The notes under the pieces were generated by a model. That model ran no database searches, was not told the DNA's origin, and saw nothing but the letters and a program-made list of their open reading frames with translations. The translations under genes were made by a program, and so were the position numbers. Source: Fredinandcohnia aciditolerans (GTDB taxonomy: Bacteria; Bacillota; Bacilli; Bacillales; Bacillaceae_L). From it: 39,449 nucleotides of DNA. The DNA lies in contig QGHH01000038.1 of the NCBI GenBank assembly GCA_003640645.1, positions 1 to 39,449 of the forward strand. Direction: 5' to 3'. Shown here in pieces: positions 19,566-31,521 of the stretch (position 1 is the first letter of the stretch; every line of letters begins with the position of its first letter).

Positions 19566-19868
19566 TTATTGTTTTTCCGTTTCTTTGACACGATCGAGTG
19601 CCATTTGATAGGCATCGTTTCCGTAGTTTAAACAACGCTTTACACGAGAAATGGTTGCTGTACTAGCCCCTGTTTCCGTTTCGATTTTATGGTACGTATT
19701 TCCTTCTTGTAGCATTCTTGCAACTTCAAGACGTTGCGCAAGTGACTGGATTTCATTTACCGTACATAAATCATCGAAGAATCGATAGCACTCCTCAAGA
19801 TCGTTAAGTGATAGGATTGCATTAAATAATTGATCAAGTTCTTTCCCACGTAATTTATCAATTTGCAT
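19566..19868 (-). CDS. yerC: TrpR-like protein YerC
   Basis: A 100-residue DNA-binding protein of the YerC/YecD branch of the TrpR superfamily. The helix-turn-helix is RLEVARMLQEGNTYHKIETE followed by TGASTATISRVKRCL. The N-terminal half (MQIDKLRGKELDQLFNAILS) is the conserved dimerisation helix pair and is almost identical to the B. subtilis protein. Its targets are not established to my knowledge. It is last in the yerA-yerB-yerC run and closely follows yerB (28 bp). Confidence 0.93.
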   Translation of the reverse strand: MQIDKLRGKELDQLFNAILSLNDLEECYRFFDDLCTVNEIQSLAQRLEVARMLQEGNTYHKIETETGASTATISRVKRCLNYGNDAYQMALDRVKETEKQ

Positions 19869-19896
19869 GTGATTTCTCCCTTTTTAAAATGTTTTT

Positions 19897-20979
19897 CTAG
19901 TTTCCAAACGATACTGCACCGGCGATTCCAGGTGTTGTTGGAATGATATTAATCCATGTTTTCCCTGGGACTAAGCCAACTTCGTTCCCATTTGCAAATG
20001 GCACAATTCTTCCCTCAACATTTTTCCACTCGATTTCCTGTGCCTTTCCTTTCTGAAGCAAAAAGCCTTTTCCTCCGGTTGTAACATCAACAGCACGTCT
20101 TCCATAATCATCGATAAAGCGATGATTCATTTCAACGATTAATACATTGTCGAGTAATACCGGTGTACTCGTCTCACGGTCTACTGTTTGGTCGCCTCCG
20201 CTATAACGCTCATACTTACTTTTTTCAGCATTATAATCGTAGACTGCTGAAAATATATCTCTTGATGAATAGGACACTCGAACATGTTCAGCTGCTGTGC
20301 CTTCAATGCCATCTAATGCATTTTCAGATAAAAATGAAAAACTTGGAACCTCGTCTTCCATTGAATATCCTTGCTTATCTGCCCCTTTTACAATATTTTC
20401 AAATGAAATATATGAGTTATGTGGGGCAACATTGTGGTCAGCACGCCAAAAGAGAGTGCCATCATAAACCATTCCATTTATGTTGTCTATCTTGCCGCTG
20501 TTAAGAATCTGTTTAGCCTCTGGGCTCCAGCCATGTGCAACATATAGTGCATCAAAGCCTTTGCTCAACTCAATATAATAATCTCTAGCACTACGAACTG
20601 GTCCAATAATTTCTGGTTTTTCACTTTGGAACACAGCTAGGAAACGAGTTACATCTCCCTCCGCTAACACTTCATACACTATATCAGCCATGTGTAGTCC
20701 TGACTGCGGACGTGCTTTTGGATGATTGTTGACCATGACTGCAAATGGACGACTATCTACATCCTCGTTTGTTCCAATTCCTGTTAAAGGAAAGACATGT
20801 TCAAACTCTTCCTTTGGTTCATCCTTTGTTACAGGCTGGACCGTTTTCGGTTCATGCTCTTCCTGTTGCTTTACTGCTTCCTTATTGCTGCAAGCTGCTG
20901 AAATGAGTAAAAGAAGAATTCCTAGAATGTATATAGTCTTTTTCATATTTGAGTACACAACCTTTTTAATAGAAATCAA
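19897..20979 (-). CDS. yerB: DUF3048 lipoprotein YerB
   Basis: A predicted lipoprotein of the YerB/DUF3048 family, exported and anchored by a cysteine; its molecular function is unknown. The signal segment is KKTIYILGILLLLISAACS, with a slightly atypical lipobox ISAAC. The mature part begins with a Glu/Lys-rich linker, then the DUF3048 core DSRPFAVMVNNHPKARPQSG, IVYEVLAEGDVTRFLAVFQ and IGPVRSARDYYIELSKGFDA. The second half contains GKTWINIIPTTPG. The TTG at 20979 follows AAAAGGA at 8 nt and is used here. The ATG 11 codons downstream (20946) gives a more usual N-terminus but has a poorly spaced ribosome site. The start is therefore uncertain. Confidence 0.9.
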   Translation of the reverse strand: MISIKKVVYSNMKKTIYILGILLLLISAACSNKEAVKQQEEHEPKTVQPVTKDEPKEEFEHVFPLTGIGTNEDVDSRPFAVMVNNHPKARPQSGLHMADIVYEVLAEGDVTRFLAVFQSEKPEIIGPVRSARDYYIELSKGFDALYVAHGWSPEAKQILNSGKIDNINGMVYDGTLFWRADHNVAPHNSYISFENIVKGADKQGYSMEDEVPSFSFLSENALDGIEGTAAEHVRVSYSSRDIFSAVYDYNAEKSKYERYSGGDQTVDRETSTPVLLDNVLIVEMNHRFIDDYGRRAVDVTTGGKGFLLQKGKAQEIEWKNVEGRIVPFANGNEVGLVPGKTWINIIPTTPGIAGAVSFGN

Positions 20980-20999
20980 AATTGAAATCCTTTTATATT

Positions 21000-22742
21000 T
21001 TAACGCATTATTGACGGAAAGAGTACCATTTTATTCATGACATCATAAATTCCCTGTGGTGTAATGCGAATATAAGGCAAATGAGTAGACGATAAAAAGC
21101 TTAATGTATAAATCGGGTCACTGTGGTTGTAACCTCGTTCACGTACTAAACGGACTAACTCCTTTTCAAGGATACTTAAATCTATTACAGATTTAGACGA
21201 AGTGATTCCACCGATATCTAGGGGGACTTCATGTAAAATGTTACCGTTTTCAACTAAAACTATTCCACCACCAAGTTCCTTCATGCGGTTAAAGGCAAGG
21301 AGCATATCCTTTTTATTTTTTCCAATTAATACAAAATCACCCGTATTTGAAAAAGAACTTGCAAACCCTGAAATGCGATTAGCGAAACCTTTAATCATTG
21401 TGTTGACACGCCATTTACCTTCCCGGTCAACTAACATTAAGAAGCTCTCATCATGTTCCATTGAAATTTCATCATAAGATGCATCAATGGAAATCGAATA
21501 GGGTTTCATAATAACAGCATTCTCCATTTTCATTCCGAACGGCATTGAAAACTGTAAGTCATCAAGCGTCAGTTCCCAGTTGGTGGCAAGGTTTGTAAAG
21601 CCCTGACTCTTCCACGGAAATTCTGGAAATGCATGTTGATTTTTATTTTCACGTTTCACCCAAACCCCTTTAGCAAGGACAGATTCAGGAGTCGGATTCT
21701 CTTTTGATGTTAAGATATTTAGATTTGCAATTCTTCCCGTAGCAATCATACCATGGAGGTTTTCCATGTTATAGTGCCTTGCTACATTGATTGTTGCCAT
21801 ATTGTAGGCATCGATAATTGGTACACCTTTATCAATTGCAATTTTTATCATGTTATCTATAATTCCCTGTTCATAAAACGCTGGTGGTGAACCATCTGTT
21901 GTGAAAATGAACTTATCATACTGATCAATACCTATTTCATGTATTTCGTCCAGAATTTTTGGCAGGTCCGGGCGAATCGATGAATTACGCAAAGAAGTTG
22001 TGTATCCTTGCAGAAGACGATTCAATACATCTGTACCAGTCATCGACTCATGGTCGCAATCCGAGCCCAATAGCATCATTTTGGCTAATGTCTTTTCAGA
22101 AGCACCTGGAAAATGACCTTCGACCTTTTTTCCAATCCGTTTCGCTTCTTGAATCCAATGGAGCATGAGATCATCTCCATCAAGCAACTTCGGCCATCCC
22201 GTCAATTCACCACCTTGAACAACAGCATCATGCTCAAGCCAACTTAACACATTTCCATTGGAAAAAGCTTGCTCTTCATGATGAATTTCTGTCTGTGGAT
22301 CAAACCTACACCACCAGTACATTGTGACTGGAAGGTTTTTCATTTCTTCTAAAAAAGAAAACGCTTTCTTTTTACTCGTTTGTAATGCGAGCACTAAGTT
22401 ATCATTTATGATTGTAGTCGTCCCTGTTTGGGATGCATATTGAGCAAATGAGTGGGGATTATATAAATGAAAAGAATGTGCATGAGGTTCAATGTAACCT
22501 GGCACTACAAATTTCCCATCGCACTCTACAACTTCACAGTTGGTAAGTTTTGATGGCAGCTGTTGACCCACGTACACAATACGATCTTGGTAAATCCAGA
22601 TATGTGCGTTGATCCATTTTTTTAACATTTGATTTAAATATGTGACGTTTTTTAATAGAATTGTTGGTGATTTTTTTCCATCTATGACAGCAACATGTTC
22701 TCGTAGTTGCTTATTTTTCCAACGGTAACGTTGCCCAACCAT
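21000..22742 (-). CDS. yerA: Adenine deaminase-like amidohydrolase YerA
   Basis: A 580-residue metal-dependent amidohydrolase of the adenine deaminase family (the B. subtilis yerA product). The metal-binding HxH is visible in VPGYIEPHAHSFH, with later metal/catalytic segments VEGHFPGA, GSDCDHESMTG and FIFTTDGSPP. The C-terminal domain (MIKGFANRISGFASSFSNTG, GGGIVLVENGN) also matches. Whether it deaminates adenine in vivo is not shown. The frame begins with a TTG at 22757, but the ATG at 22742 lies 7 nt after GGAGAG and is preferred. First gene of yerA-yerB-yerC, with a cre-like site about 30 bp upstream. Confidence 0.93.
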   Translation of the reverse strand: MVGQRYRWKNKQLREHVAVIDGKKSPTILLKNVTYLNQMLKKWINAHIWIYQDRIVYVGQQLPSKLTNCEVVECDGKFVVPGYIEPHAHSFHLYNPHSFAQYASQTGTTTIINDNLVLALQTSKKKAFSFLEEMKNLPVTMYWWCRFDPQTEIHHEEQAFSNGNVLSWLEHDAVVQGGELTGWPKLLDGDDLMLHWIQEAKRIGKKVEGHFPGASEKTLAKMMLLGSDCDHESMTGTDVLNRLLQGYTTSLRNSSIRPDLPKILDEIHEIGIDQYDKFIFTTDGSPPAFYEQGIIDNMIKIAIDKGVPIIDAYNMATINVARHYNMENLHGMIATGRIANLNILTSKENPTPESVLAKGVWVKRENKNQHAFPEFPWKSQGFTNLATNWELTLDDLQFSMPFGMKMENAVIMKPYSISIDASYDEISMEHDESFLMLVDREGKWRVNTMIKGFANRISGFASSFSNTGDFVLIGKNKKDMLLAFNRMKELGGGIVLVENGNILHEVPLDIGGITSSKSVIDLSILEKELVRLVRERGYNHSDPIYTLSFLSSTHLPYIRITPQGIYDVMNKMVLFPSIMR

Positions 22743-22771
22743 TAACCATCTCTCCAATCTCGCCTTAAGCT

Positions 22772-22786
22772 ATGGAAGCGCTTTAT
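22772..22786. promoter_or_regulatory. Candidate cre (CcpA site) upstream of yerA
   Basis: ATGGAAGCGCTTTAT matches the 15-bp cre consensus WTGNAANCGNWNNCW at all but one position. It lies between divergent yerA (minus) and the DUF2892 gene (plus), 30 bp before the yerA start. Carbon-catabolite control of yerA is a plausible inference. I could not define the promoters. Confidence 0.55.
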
Positions 22787-22897
22787 GCTATAGTAACATA
22801 TTAATTGATTTAGTGCATTAAAGACTTCAAGAAAATATTGTAAAACTTTTTGACAATTTTTGAGGTAAGGGAAAGATCTTTGAACGGGGGTAAAAAA

Positions 22898-23155
22898 ATG
22901 AAACCGAATATAGGGATGATCAATGCTTTAGTCCGCATTACATGTGGATTTACGATGCTTGCGTGGGCTACCGCTAAAATGGTAAAACGTCCGTGGCGTG
23001 AAAGTTTCATTATCGTGGCGATGCTTGGGGGAATGAAGGTGGCAGAAGGTATTACTCGTTTCTGTCCACTTACAGCTCTCTTTCAGGAGTATGTCCAGCA
23101 AAAGCAAGAGGAACCAGAACCATTAAAAGAACTTACTCCAATAAATCCATCATAA
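22898..23155 (+). CDS. DUF2892 (YgaP-like) small membrane protein
   Basis: An 85-residue protein with the DUF2892 pattern: a start MKPNIGMINALVRITCGFTM, two hydrophobic segments at about residues 8-26 and 35-50, and the conserved FCPLTALF. In other proteins this domain is the membrane part of rhodanese-like YgaP. Here it stands alone with a hydrophilic, Glu/Pro-rich tail (QEEPEPLKEL). Function is unknown. The ATG follows GGGGGT. The frame extends 16 codons upstream to a TTG lacking support. It is a lone plus-strand gene between purD and yerA. Confidence 0.82.
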   Translation: MKPNIGMINALVRITCGFTMLAWATAKMVKRPWRESFIIVAMLGGMKVAEGITRFCPLTALFQEYVQQKQEEPEPLKELTPINPS

Positions 23156-23157
23156 AA

Positions 23158-23180
23158 GGTAAGAGGATTATCCTCTTACC
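23158..23180. terminator. Bidirectional terminator between DUF2892 gene and purD
   Basis: GGTAAGAGGAT pairs perfectly with ATCCTCTTACC. TATTTTTATT follows on the plus strand and TTTTATG on the minus strand. It ends the DUF2892 transcript and probably the pur operon, whose last stop codon is 64 bp away. Confidence 0.85.
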
Positions 23181-23243
23181 TATTTTTATTATGCATTTTT
23201 ACCGTAGTAGAATTTCGTTTTAAATATCGGAAATTTATGATAT

Positions 23244-24545
<1,302 letters not shown>

Positions 24546-24580
24546 TCATCAAACGAATTTGATTAACTTATATCTACAAT

Positions 24581-24702
24581 GTCTAGCTCCAGCGCCTAGC
24601 CCCCTCGAGGTCACAAGCCAATCCATCTAGAAGGTTAAAGTACAACCTTCTGGATGGCTCGTCTTGTGCTTGTCAGGGCTGATCAAGGCGCTTGCGCTTT
24701 TC
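24581..24702. repeat. Palindromic intergenic repeat between purH and purD
   Basis: The 122-bp element starts GTCTAGCTCCAGCGCCTAGC and ends AAGGCGCTTGCGCTTTTC. Its outer arms can pair (AGCGCC with GGCGCT), as can the inner arms CCATC/GATGG and AGAAGG/CCTTCT. I recognise the end sequences from memory as a common, mobile, non-coding Bacillus intergenic repeat. Lying inside the operon, it would fold as a long hairpin in the pur mRNA. Confidence 0.75.
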
Positions 24703-24706
24703 CTAA

Positions 24707-26245
24707 TTAGTGTTTAAAATGACGTACTCCGGTAAAGACCATTGCGATTCCGTATTCATCTGCTTTTTGAATGGATTCTTCATCACGAATGGATCCGCCA
24801 GGCTGTATGATGGCAGTAATGCCAGCTTTTGCCGCAGCTTCAACTGTGTCACCCATTGGGAAGAATGCATCTGATGCAAGTGCTGAACCTTTTGCTTTTT
24901 CACCTGCTTGGTTAATTGCGATATTTGCTGATCCTACACGGTTCATTTGACCGGCACCAATTCCAATGGTCATGTCGTCTTTTGCTAACACAATTGCATT
25001 CGATTTAACATGTTTTACAACCGTCCAACCAAGCTTTAAATCAGCCCATTCTTGTTCAGTTGGTTCTCGCTTAGTTGGAACAGAGATAGTTGCCTCTTCC
25101 AATCCGTATGAATCTTCATCTTGAACAAGTAATCCGCCACGAACGGACACAAGTTTCTTTTCAACCTTCTCGTCATCTGAAAGGTCAACAGTCAACAAAC
25201 GGAGGTTTTTCTTTGAAGAAAGAATTTCAAATGCTTCCTCACTGAATGATGGTGCAATGATAATTTCAAGGAAGATTTCTCGCATTTTATGAGCAGTTTC
25301 TGCATCAACTTCACGGTTCAATGCGATAATTCCACCAAAAATTGACGTTGAGTCTGCTTCATATGCTTTTTGGTAGGCTTCCTCTAAAGTAGCGCCAACT
25401 CCAACTCCGCAAGGATTCATATGCTTAACAGCAACTGCTGCAGGCTCTTTGAACTCTTTAACAATTTGAAGGGCAGCATCTGCATCATTAATATTATTGT
25501 AAGATAATTCTTTTCCGTGTAGTTGAGTTGCAGACGCAATCGAAATATGCGTTCCTAATGGCTTTTTATAAAATGCTGCCTTTTGATGAGGGTTTTCACC
25601 ATAACGAAGGTCTTGTTTCTTTTCATAAGTAACGGTTAAGGATTCTGGATTTTCCTCCCCCGCTGCATTTGTTAAAAATTCAGCGATAACTGCATCATAA
25701 GCAGCAGTGTGTCGGAACACTTTTGCTCCTAAACGAAGCTTTGTTTGTGCTGCAACTTCACCTTTTTCAGATATCTCCGCTAATACAGTATCGTAATCCT
25801 GTGGATCAACAACAACTGTTACATATTTGTGGTTTTTTGCAGCAGAACGAAGCATAGAAGGTCCACCAATATCAATATTTTCAATTGCATCTGCAAACTG
25901 AACATCTGGTTTTGCAATTGTTTGTTGAAAGGGATATAGGTTAACAACAACTAAATCGATTGGTGTAATATCATGCTCTTGAAGTTGTTTAACATGTTCT
26001 TCATTTTCTCGTACCGCTAGGAGGCCACCATGAATATTTGGATGTAGTGTTTTAACACGACCATCCATAATTTCTGGAAAGTTTGTTACCTCTGAAATTC
26101 CGATGACAGAGAGTCCCGCTTCCTCAAGAGTACGCTTTGTACCACCTGTTGAAATAACTTCAACCCCATTATCAATTAAGCCTTTTACAAAAGGAACTAG
26201 TCCCTGTTTATCTGAAACACTGACAAGTGCGCGCTTGATTGTCAC
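24707..26245 (-). CDS. purH: Bifunctional AICAR formyltransferase/IMP cyclohydrolase
   Basis: PurH catalyses the last two steps to IMP. Its 512 residues comprise an N-terminal cyclohydrolase (MGS-like) domain ([43 protein letters not shown]) and a C-terminal transformylase domain with the catalytic Lys-His pair in [13 protein letters not shown], then [10 protein letters not shown] and a final [12 protein letters not shown]. Translation starts at GTG and shares GTGA with the purN stop codon, a 4-nt overlap typical of coupling. Confidence 0.98.
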   Translation of the reverse strand: MTIKRALVSVSDKQGLVPFVKGLIDNGVEVISTGGTKRTLEEAGLSVIGISEVTNFPEIMDGRVKTLHPNIHGGLLAVRENEEHVKQLQEHDITPIDLVVVNLYPFQQTIAKPDVQFADAIENIDIGGPSMLRSAAKNHKYVTVVVDPQDYDTVLAEISEKGEVAAQTKLRLGAKVFRHTAAYDAVIAEFLTNAAGEENPESLTVTYEKKQDLRYGENPHQKAAFYKKPLGTHISIASATQLHGKELSYNNINDADAALQIVKEFKEPAAVAVKHMNPCGVGVGATLEEAYQKAYEADSTSIFGGIIALNREVDAETAHKMREIFLEIIIAPSFSEEAFEILSSKKNLRLLTVDLSDDEKVEKKLVSVRGGLLVQDEDSYGLEEATISVPTKREPTEQEWADLKLGWTVVKHVKSNAIVLAKDDMTIGIGAGQMNRVGSANIAINQAGEKAKGSALASDAFFPMGDTVEAAAKAGITAIIQPGGSIRDEESIQKADEYGIAMVFTGVRHFKH

Positions 26246-26838
26246 TTTGAATCGCTCCCTACTCTAGAATTCTTTGCTGTTACAAGTGATTGCAGGATCT
26301 GTGGATAAAATTCATGCTCAATTTGATGAACTTTTTCTTCAATGATTGCTAATGTATCTCCTGGTTCAATAGAAAGTTCCTTTTGGGCAATAATTGGACC
26401 TGTATCCATTCCTTCATCGACATAATGAATCGTAACGCCAGTCGCCTTAACGCCTGCTTCAAATGCCTGACCAATTGCATCCTTACCCGGAAAAGCTGGT
26501 AAAAGAGAAGGATGAATATTGATGATTTTGTTGCGATACGCCTTTAAAAGCGTATCGCCAATTAATCTCATGTATCCAGCCAATACAATTAATTCTACTT
26601 TTTTCTCACGTAACACTTTCACAATTTCGGCTTCGAACAATGATTTTTCTTGATAGTCTTTTGGTGAAAAAACAAAAGTATCCACCCATTCCTTTGAAGC
26701 ACGTTCAATTACTTTTGCACCTGGCTTATCACAAACTAGTAATTCGATTTCTGCTGCAAGTCTACCTTCTTTTATCGAATCTACAATGGCTTGAAAGTTT
26801 GTGCCACTCCCTGATGCAAATACAGCTATTTTTTTCAT
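26242..26838 (-). CDS. purN: Phosphoribosylglycinamide formyltransferase
   Basis: PurN transfers a formyl group from 10-formyl-THF to GAR. It has 198 residues. The phosphate loop is [12 protein letters not shown], and the catalytic Asn107-His109 pair lies in [12 protein letters not shown], with Asp145 in DTGPII. It overlaps purM by ATGA at its start and purH by GTGA at its end. Confidence 0.97.
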   Translation of the reverse strand: MKKIAVFASGSGTNFQAIVDSIKEGRLAAEIELLVCDKPGAKVIERASKEWVDTFVFSPKDYQEKSLFEAEIVKVLREKKVELIVLAGYMRLIGDTLLKAYRNKIINIHPSLLPAFPGKDAIGQAFEAGVKATGVTIHYVDEGMDTGPIIAQKELSIEPGDTLAIIEEKVHQIEHEFYPQILQSLVTAKNSRVGSDSK

Positions 26839-27875
26839 ACAAGTGCTCCCCCACCAAAGGTTACACCGTTACCTTCTTTAATACGGCCAATAATATATGC
26901 TTTTTCACCTTGCTCTTCAAGTAGTTGAAGAAGTTCGTGGAGGTCAGCCTCATTAATGGCCAAAACCATTCCGATTCCCATATTAAATATATTAAACATT
27001 TCTTCACGATTAAGGTTTCCGGTCTCTTGAAGCAGATCAAAGATTGGTGGAATTGGCCATGAACCGTAATCAATCTCAGCCCCTACACCTTCTGGAAGCA
27101 TACGAGGAATATTTTCAATAAAGCCCCCACCTGTAATATGGGACATACCCTTTACTTCAAACTTCTCCATTGCTTTTAATAAAGACTTTACATAAATTTT
27201 AGTCGGTTGAAGAAGTTCTTCACCTAATGTACGCCCGATTTTTCCGTACGTTTTGTGAAGGTCTAATCCTCCATCCTCTAGTAGAACCTTACGGACAAGT
27301 GAATAGCCATTACTGTGAATTCCGCTTGAAGAAAGGCCGATAAGAACATCACCAGGCTTGATTGAAGCACCAGTTACAAGCTTAGACTTATCTGCAACAC
27401 CCACTGAAAAACCAGCAAGGTCATATTCATCCTCACTATACATTCCTGGCATTTCAGCAGTTTCGCCGCCAATTAACGCACAACCCGCTTGTTCACAACC
27501 ATCCGCAATTCCTTTTACAATTTGCTCGATTTTTTCGGGCTGTGCTTTCCCGCATGCAATATAATCTAAAAAGTATAAAGGCTCAGCTCCCTGAACCACA
27601 ATATCATTCACACACATTGCAACCGCATCAATCCCAATTGTGTCATGCTTATCCATCATAAAAGCCAACATCAACTTAGTTCCAACACCGTCTGTGCCTG
27701 AAACCAACACAGGCTCTTTTACGTTTACCTTTGATAGGTCAAACATTCCACCAAAGCTGCCAAGTCCACCCATCACTTCTGGGCGAACTGTTTTTGCAAC
27801 ATGCTTTTTCATTCTGGAAACAGCCTCATAGCCTGCTTCAATGTCTACTCCAGCTTGCTTATAAGCATTTGCCAT
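26835..27875 (-). CDS. purM: Phosphoribosylformylglycinamidine cyclo-ligase (AIRS)
   Basis: PurM closes the imidazole ring of AIR using ATP. It has 346 residues, the same length as B. subtilis PurM. Signatures: [52 protein letters not shown] and the C-terminal [15 protein letters not shown]. The frame opens at a GTG 4 codons upstream, but the ATG at 27875 has AGAGGTG 9 nt upstream and gives the family start [12 protein letters not shown]. Its stop overlaps the purN start. Confidence 0.97.
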   Translation of the reverse strand: MANAYKQAGVDIEAGYEAVSRMKKHVAKTVRPEVMGGLGSFGGMFDLSKVNVKEPVLVSGTDGVGTKLMLAFMMDKHDTIGIDAVAMCVNDIVVQGAEPLYFLDYIACGKAQPEKIEQIVKGIADGCEQAGCALIGGETAEMPGMYSEDEYDLAGFSVGVADKSKLVTGASIKPGDVLIGLSSSGIHSNGYSLVRKVLLEDGGLDLHKTYGKIGRTLGEELLQPTKIYVKSLLKAMEKFEVKGMSHITGGGFIENIPRMLPEGVGAEIDYGSWPIPPIFDLLQETGNLNREEMFNIFNMGIGMVLAINEADLHELLQLLEEQGEKAYIIGRIKEGNGVTFGGGALV

Positions 27876-27898
27876 CGTTATGAACACCTCTACTTTTT

Positions 27899-29317
27899 TT
27901 AGCTGAATACTTTTTCATGCGGTAATACCGTATCTGGGAAGATCTCCGTTGGATATTTTCCTGTAAAACAAGCCATACATTGTCCGCGAGTTTCCCCTTC
28001 AAACGGTCTTGCAATTGCTTTTACTAGCCCCTCAGGACTTAAAAATGTTAATGTATCCGCCCCAATGATTTGACGCATTTCTTCAATTGAATGTGAAGAA
28101 GCGATCAATTCTTCATGTGTGGAGGTATCAATTCCGTAAAAGCATGGATTCTTAATTGGCGGTGAACTAATGCATACATGCACTTCTAAAGCACCTGCAT
28201 CGCGAAGCATTTTTACAATTCTTCGGCTTGTTGTTCCACGAACAATAGAGTCATCCACCATGACAACGCGCTTGCCTTCTACAACACCATTAACAGGTGA
28301 AAGTTTCATTTTCACACCTTGTTCACGTAATGATTGGGTCGGCTTAATAAACGTTCTGCCGACATATCGATTCTTAATGAGACCGAGCTCATAAGGAATT
28401 CCAGATTCCTCTGCGTAACCAATCGCTGCCGAAATACTAGAATCTGGCACACCTGTTACAATATCAGCATCAATTGGTGCCTCTATAGCAAGCTGTTTAC
28501 CTAAATTTTTTCGGGCTGTATGAACATTCACTCCGTTAATATTACTATCCGGGCGTGAAAAATAAATATATTCCATACTGCACATTGCACGATTATTCAT
28601 TAAGGAGAAACGCTCTGATTGAATGCCTTCATCATTGATCACAATCAATTCACCAGGCTCAACATCTCTTTCGAATTTAGCACCAATTATATCAAACGCA
28701 CAAGTCTCAGAAGCTACTACCCAAGCGTCTCCAAGTTTACCAAGTGATAACGGACGAAGACCATTTGGATCCAGAGCAACTATCATTTTCTTTTCCGTCA
28801 TGATCAAAAAGGCATAAGCCCCTTTTAACATGGTTAAAGCATTTTTGACACGGTCTTTAATTTTCGTATAACCGCTTTTTCTAGTTAGGTGTGCAAGAAC
28901 TTCTGTATCAGAGGAAGTTTGAAAGATACTACCTTGGTTTTCCAACTGATGCTTCAAGTCATTTGCATTTACAAGGTTTCCGTTATGAGCAATCGCTAGC
29001 CCACCTACTTGAGAATGAAAGAGGAGGGGCTGAACATTTTGAATGCCCCCACCCCCAGCTGTTGCATAACGAACATGCCCAATTGCTGCACTTCCTTCTA
29101 ATTGTTCAAGTTGGCCATTGCCAAATACTTCATTCACAAGGCCTTCTCCTTTTACAATTCGAAGCTTTTCACCATTACTGACAACAATGCCGGCACCCTC
29201 TTGACCACGATGCTGTAAACTGTGTAATCCATAATAAGTTAGTTTTGCTGCATCTGGATGTCCCCAGATACCGAATACACCACATTCCTCGTTTAAGCCT
29301 TTGAGTTCAGCAAGCAT
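27899..29317 (-). CDS. purF: Amidophosphoribosyltransferase
   Basis: PurF is the committed first enzyme, converting PRPP and glutamine to phosphoribosylamine. The product is 472 residues. Like the B. subtilis enzyme it starts with an 11-residue propeptide ([11 protein letters not shown]) before catalytic Cys12, and keeps the cysteines for a [4Fe-4S] cluster ([17 protein letters not shown] and [10 protein letters not shown]). The PRPP loop is [15 protein letters not shown]. The frame has 6 more upstream codons, but the ATG at 29317 lies 8 nt after AAAGGAG and is required to place the propeptide. The start lies inside the purL reading frame (25-nt overlap). Confidence 0.97.
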   Translation of the reverse strand: MLAELKGLNEECGVFGIWGHPDAAKLTYYGLHSLQHRGQEGAGIVVSNGEKLRIVKGEGLVNEVFGNGQLEQLEGSAAIGHVRYATAGGGGIQNVQPLLFHSQVGGLAIAHNGNLVNANDLKHQLENQGSIFQTSSDTEVLAHLTRKSGYTKIKDRVKNALTMLKGAYAFLIMTEKKMIVALDPNGLRPLSLGKLGDAWVVASETCAFDIIGAKFERDVEPGELIVINDEGIQSERFSLMNNRAMCSMEYIYFSRPDSNINGVNVHTARKNLGKQLAIEAPIDADIVTGVPDSSISAAIGYAEESGIPYELGLIKNRYVGRTFIKPTQSLREQGVKMKLSPVNGVVEGKRVVMVDDSIVRGTTSRRIVKMLRDAGALEVHVCISSPPIKNPCFYGIDTSTHEELIASSHSIEEMRQIIGADTLTFLSPEGLVKAIARPFEGETRGQCMACFTGKYPTEIFPDTVLPHEKVFS

Positions 29318-31521
29318 GGGATTGCTCCTTTCCACGTACGTTTTAGATCATCAACTGGTAGATTAATAATTTCCTTTCCAGTTTGATCCTCAACGATAAA
29401 TAATCCATCGCCTGTTACTTCTCCGACCAGATTAGCTCTTACTAGCTGTTCAAACTTCTCTTTGTTTTCCTTCTTCACAGATACGATAAAACGAGATTGT
29501 GTTTCACTGAATAACTCAGTTACCGCATCTCCTTGAATTTGTACCTTTACACCTAAGCCCTTTGCCCCAAATGCCTTTTCTGCTAATGCAACTGCAAAGC
29601 CACCCTCTGCCACATCATGTGCAGAAGCAATAACGCCTGCACGAATGGCAGTCAATACTTGTTGTTGTCTTCTTTTTTCAATCTCTAAATCTAGTTCAGG
29701 AACCGGACCGAAAATCTCGCCATGAATTAATTTTTGTAGCTCGCTACCAGCGAATTCTTCTTTCGCCTCACCGATTACATACACAAGGTTGCCCGCTTCT
29801 TTGAATTCTTGAGTTGTAATATGAGAAACATCGTCAATCAAACCAACCATTCCAATAACAGGTGTTGGGTAAATTGCTTCACCGTTCGTTTCATTATAAA
29901 GAGACACATTTCCACCAATAACTGGTGTATTTAGCACACGGCATGCTTCGCTAATACCGTCAGCTGCCTTTTCAATCTGCCAAAAGATCTCTGGCTTCTC
30001 TGGATTTCCAAAGTTAAGGTTATCTGTGATTGCAAGTGGTGCACCACCTGAGCAGACAATATTTCTAGCAGCTTCACTAACTGCGATTTGCCCCCCAACC
30101 TCAGGGTCTAAATAGAGATACCTAGAATTACAGTCTGTAGTCATCGCGAGTGCTTTCTGCGTGTCACGAATTCTTACAACCGCTGCATCTGAACCAGGAG
30201 CAACAACTGTATTAGTACGAACCATGTAATCATACTGGTCATAAACCCATTCTTTACTTGCAATTGTAGGCTGTGCAAGTAAATCTACAAGTGTTTGACC
30301 TACATCTTCAAGCTTAGGTGCTTCAATCTTCATTTCCTTAAATTCACGATAAGAAGCAGGTTCGCTTGAAGGCTTATGATAGACAGGAGCTTCTTCAGCT
30401 AATGCATCAACAGGAACATCAGCGATTACTTCTCCCTTGTGTACTAAGCGAAGTTGTTTATCATCTGTAACTTTACCGATCGCCACAGCTTCTAGATCAT
30501 ATTTATTCACGATATCTTGGATTTCTTGCTCTCTTCCTTTTTCAACAACGATTAACATCCGCTCCTGTGATTCAGAAAGCATCATTTCATAACCTGTCAT
30601 ACCTGTTTCACGTTGTGGGACTAGGTCAAGATTCATTTCAATACCTGAGCCAGCTTTACTCGCCATTTCTGCAGATGAACTAGTTAGTCCTGCTGCACCC
30701 ATGTCCTGAATTCCAACTAGTGCATCAGATTTTACTAGTTCTAAGCAAGCTTCAAGCAATAGTTTTTCCATAAATGGGTCGCCAACCTGTACAGCAGGGC
30801 GCTTTGCATCTGAATCCTCAGTAAGTTCCTCAGAAGCGAAGGTTGCACCATGAATTCCATCACGACCAGTTTTGGCCCCAATATACATGACTGTATTGCC
30901 AACACCCTTTGCTTGACCCTTTTGAATATCCTCATGATTGATAAGTCCAACACACATTGCGTTTACGAGTGGATTTCCTTCATAAGAAGCATCAAATTGA
31001 ATTTCTCCACCAACTGTTGGAATTCCGATACAGTTTCCGTAACCCGCAATACCGGCTACAACTTCCTCGAATAAATACTTTACTCTAGGTGAAGTTAACT
31101 CTCCGAAACGAAGAGAGTTTAATAGAGCAATCGGTCTTGCTCCCATAGAAAACACGTCACGGATTATTCCACCAACACCCGTTGCCGCCCCTTGATAAGG
31201 CTCAATTGCAGAAGGATGGTTATGACTTTCTATTTTAAAAACAACCGCTTGGTTATCGCCGATATCAACAATCCCAGCACCTTCACCTGGTCCTTGAAGA
31301 ACTCGCTCACCAGTTGTCGGAAACTTTCGTAACACCGGCTTAGAGTTTTTATAGCTACAGTGCTCAGACCACATAACTGAGAATAAACCTGTCTCTGTAT
31401 AGTTTGGAAGTCTACCAATAATCTTTTCGATTAATTCAAACTCTGAATCACTTAAACCCATTTCACTATATATCTTTTGTTCTTTAATTTCCTGCGGACT
31501 TGGTTCAAGAAGTAACGACAT
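29293..31521 (-). CDS. purL: Phosphoribosylformylglycinamidine synthase subunit PurL
   Basis: This is the ATP-dependent synthetase subunit of the three-part FGAR amidotransferase PurLQS. The 742-residue length is that of the small Gram-positive PurL, which lacks fused glutaminase and PurS domains. Signatures: [76 protein letters not shown], then the duplicated half with [13 protein letters not shown] and [16 protein letters not shown]. The start overlaps purQ by 17 nt and the end overlaps purF. Confidence 0.98.
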   Translation of the reverse strand: MSLLLEPSPQEIKEQKIYSEMGLSDSEFELIEKIIGRLPNYTETGLFSVMWSEHCSYKNSKPVLRKFPTTGERVLQGPGEGAGIVDIGDNQAVVFKIESHNHPSAIEPYQGAATGVGGIIRDVFSMGARPIALLNSLRFGELTSPRVKYLFEEVVAGIAGYGNCIGIPTVGGEIQFDASYEGNPLVNAMCVGLINHEDIQKGQAKGVGNTVMYIGAKTGRDGIHGATFASEELTEDSDAKRPAVQVGDPFMEKLLLEACLELVKSDALVGIQDMGAAGLTSSSAEMASKAGSGIEMNLDLVPQRETGMTGYEMMLSESQERMLIVVEKGREQEIQDIVNKYDLEAVAIGKVTDDKQLRLVHKGEVIADVPVDALAEEAPVYHKPSSEPASYREFKEMKIEAPKLEDVGQTLVDLLAQPTIASKEWVYDQYDYMVRTNTVVAPGSDAAVVRIRDTQKALAMTTDCNSRYLYLDPEVGGQIAVSEAARNIVCSGGAPLAITDNLNFGNPEKPEIFWQIEKAADGISEACRVLNTPVIGGNVSLYNETNGEAIYPTPVIGMVGLIDDVSHITTQEFKEAGNLVYVIGEAKEEFAGSELQKLIHGEIFGPVPELDLEIEKRRQQQVLTAIRAGVIASAHDVAEGGFAVALAEKAFGAKGLGVKVQIQGDAVTELFSETQSRFIVSVKKENKEKFEQLVRANLVGEVTGDGLFIVEDQTGKEIINLPVDDLKRTWKGAIPCLLNSKA

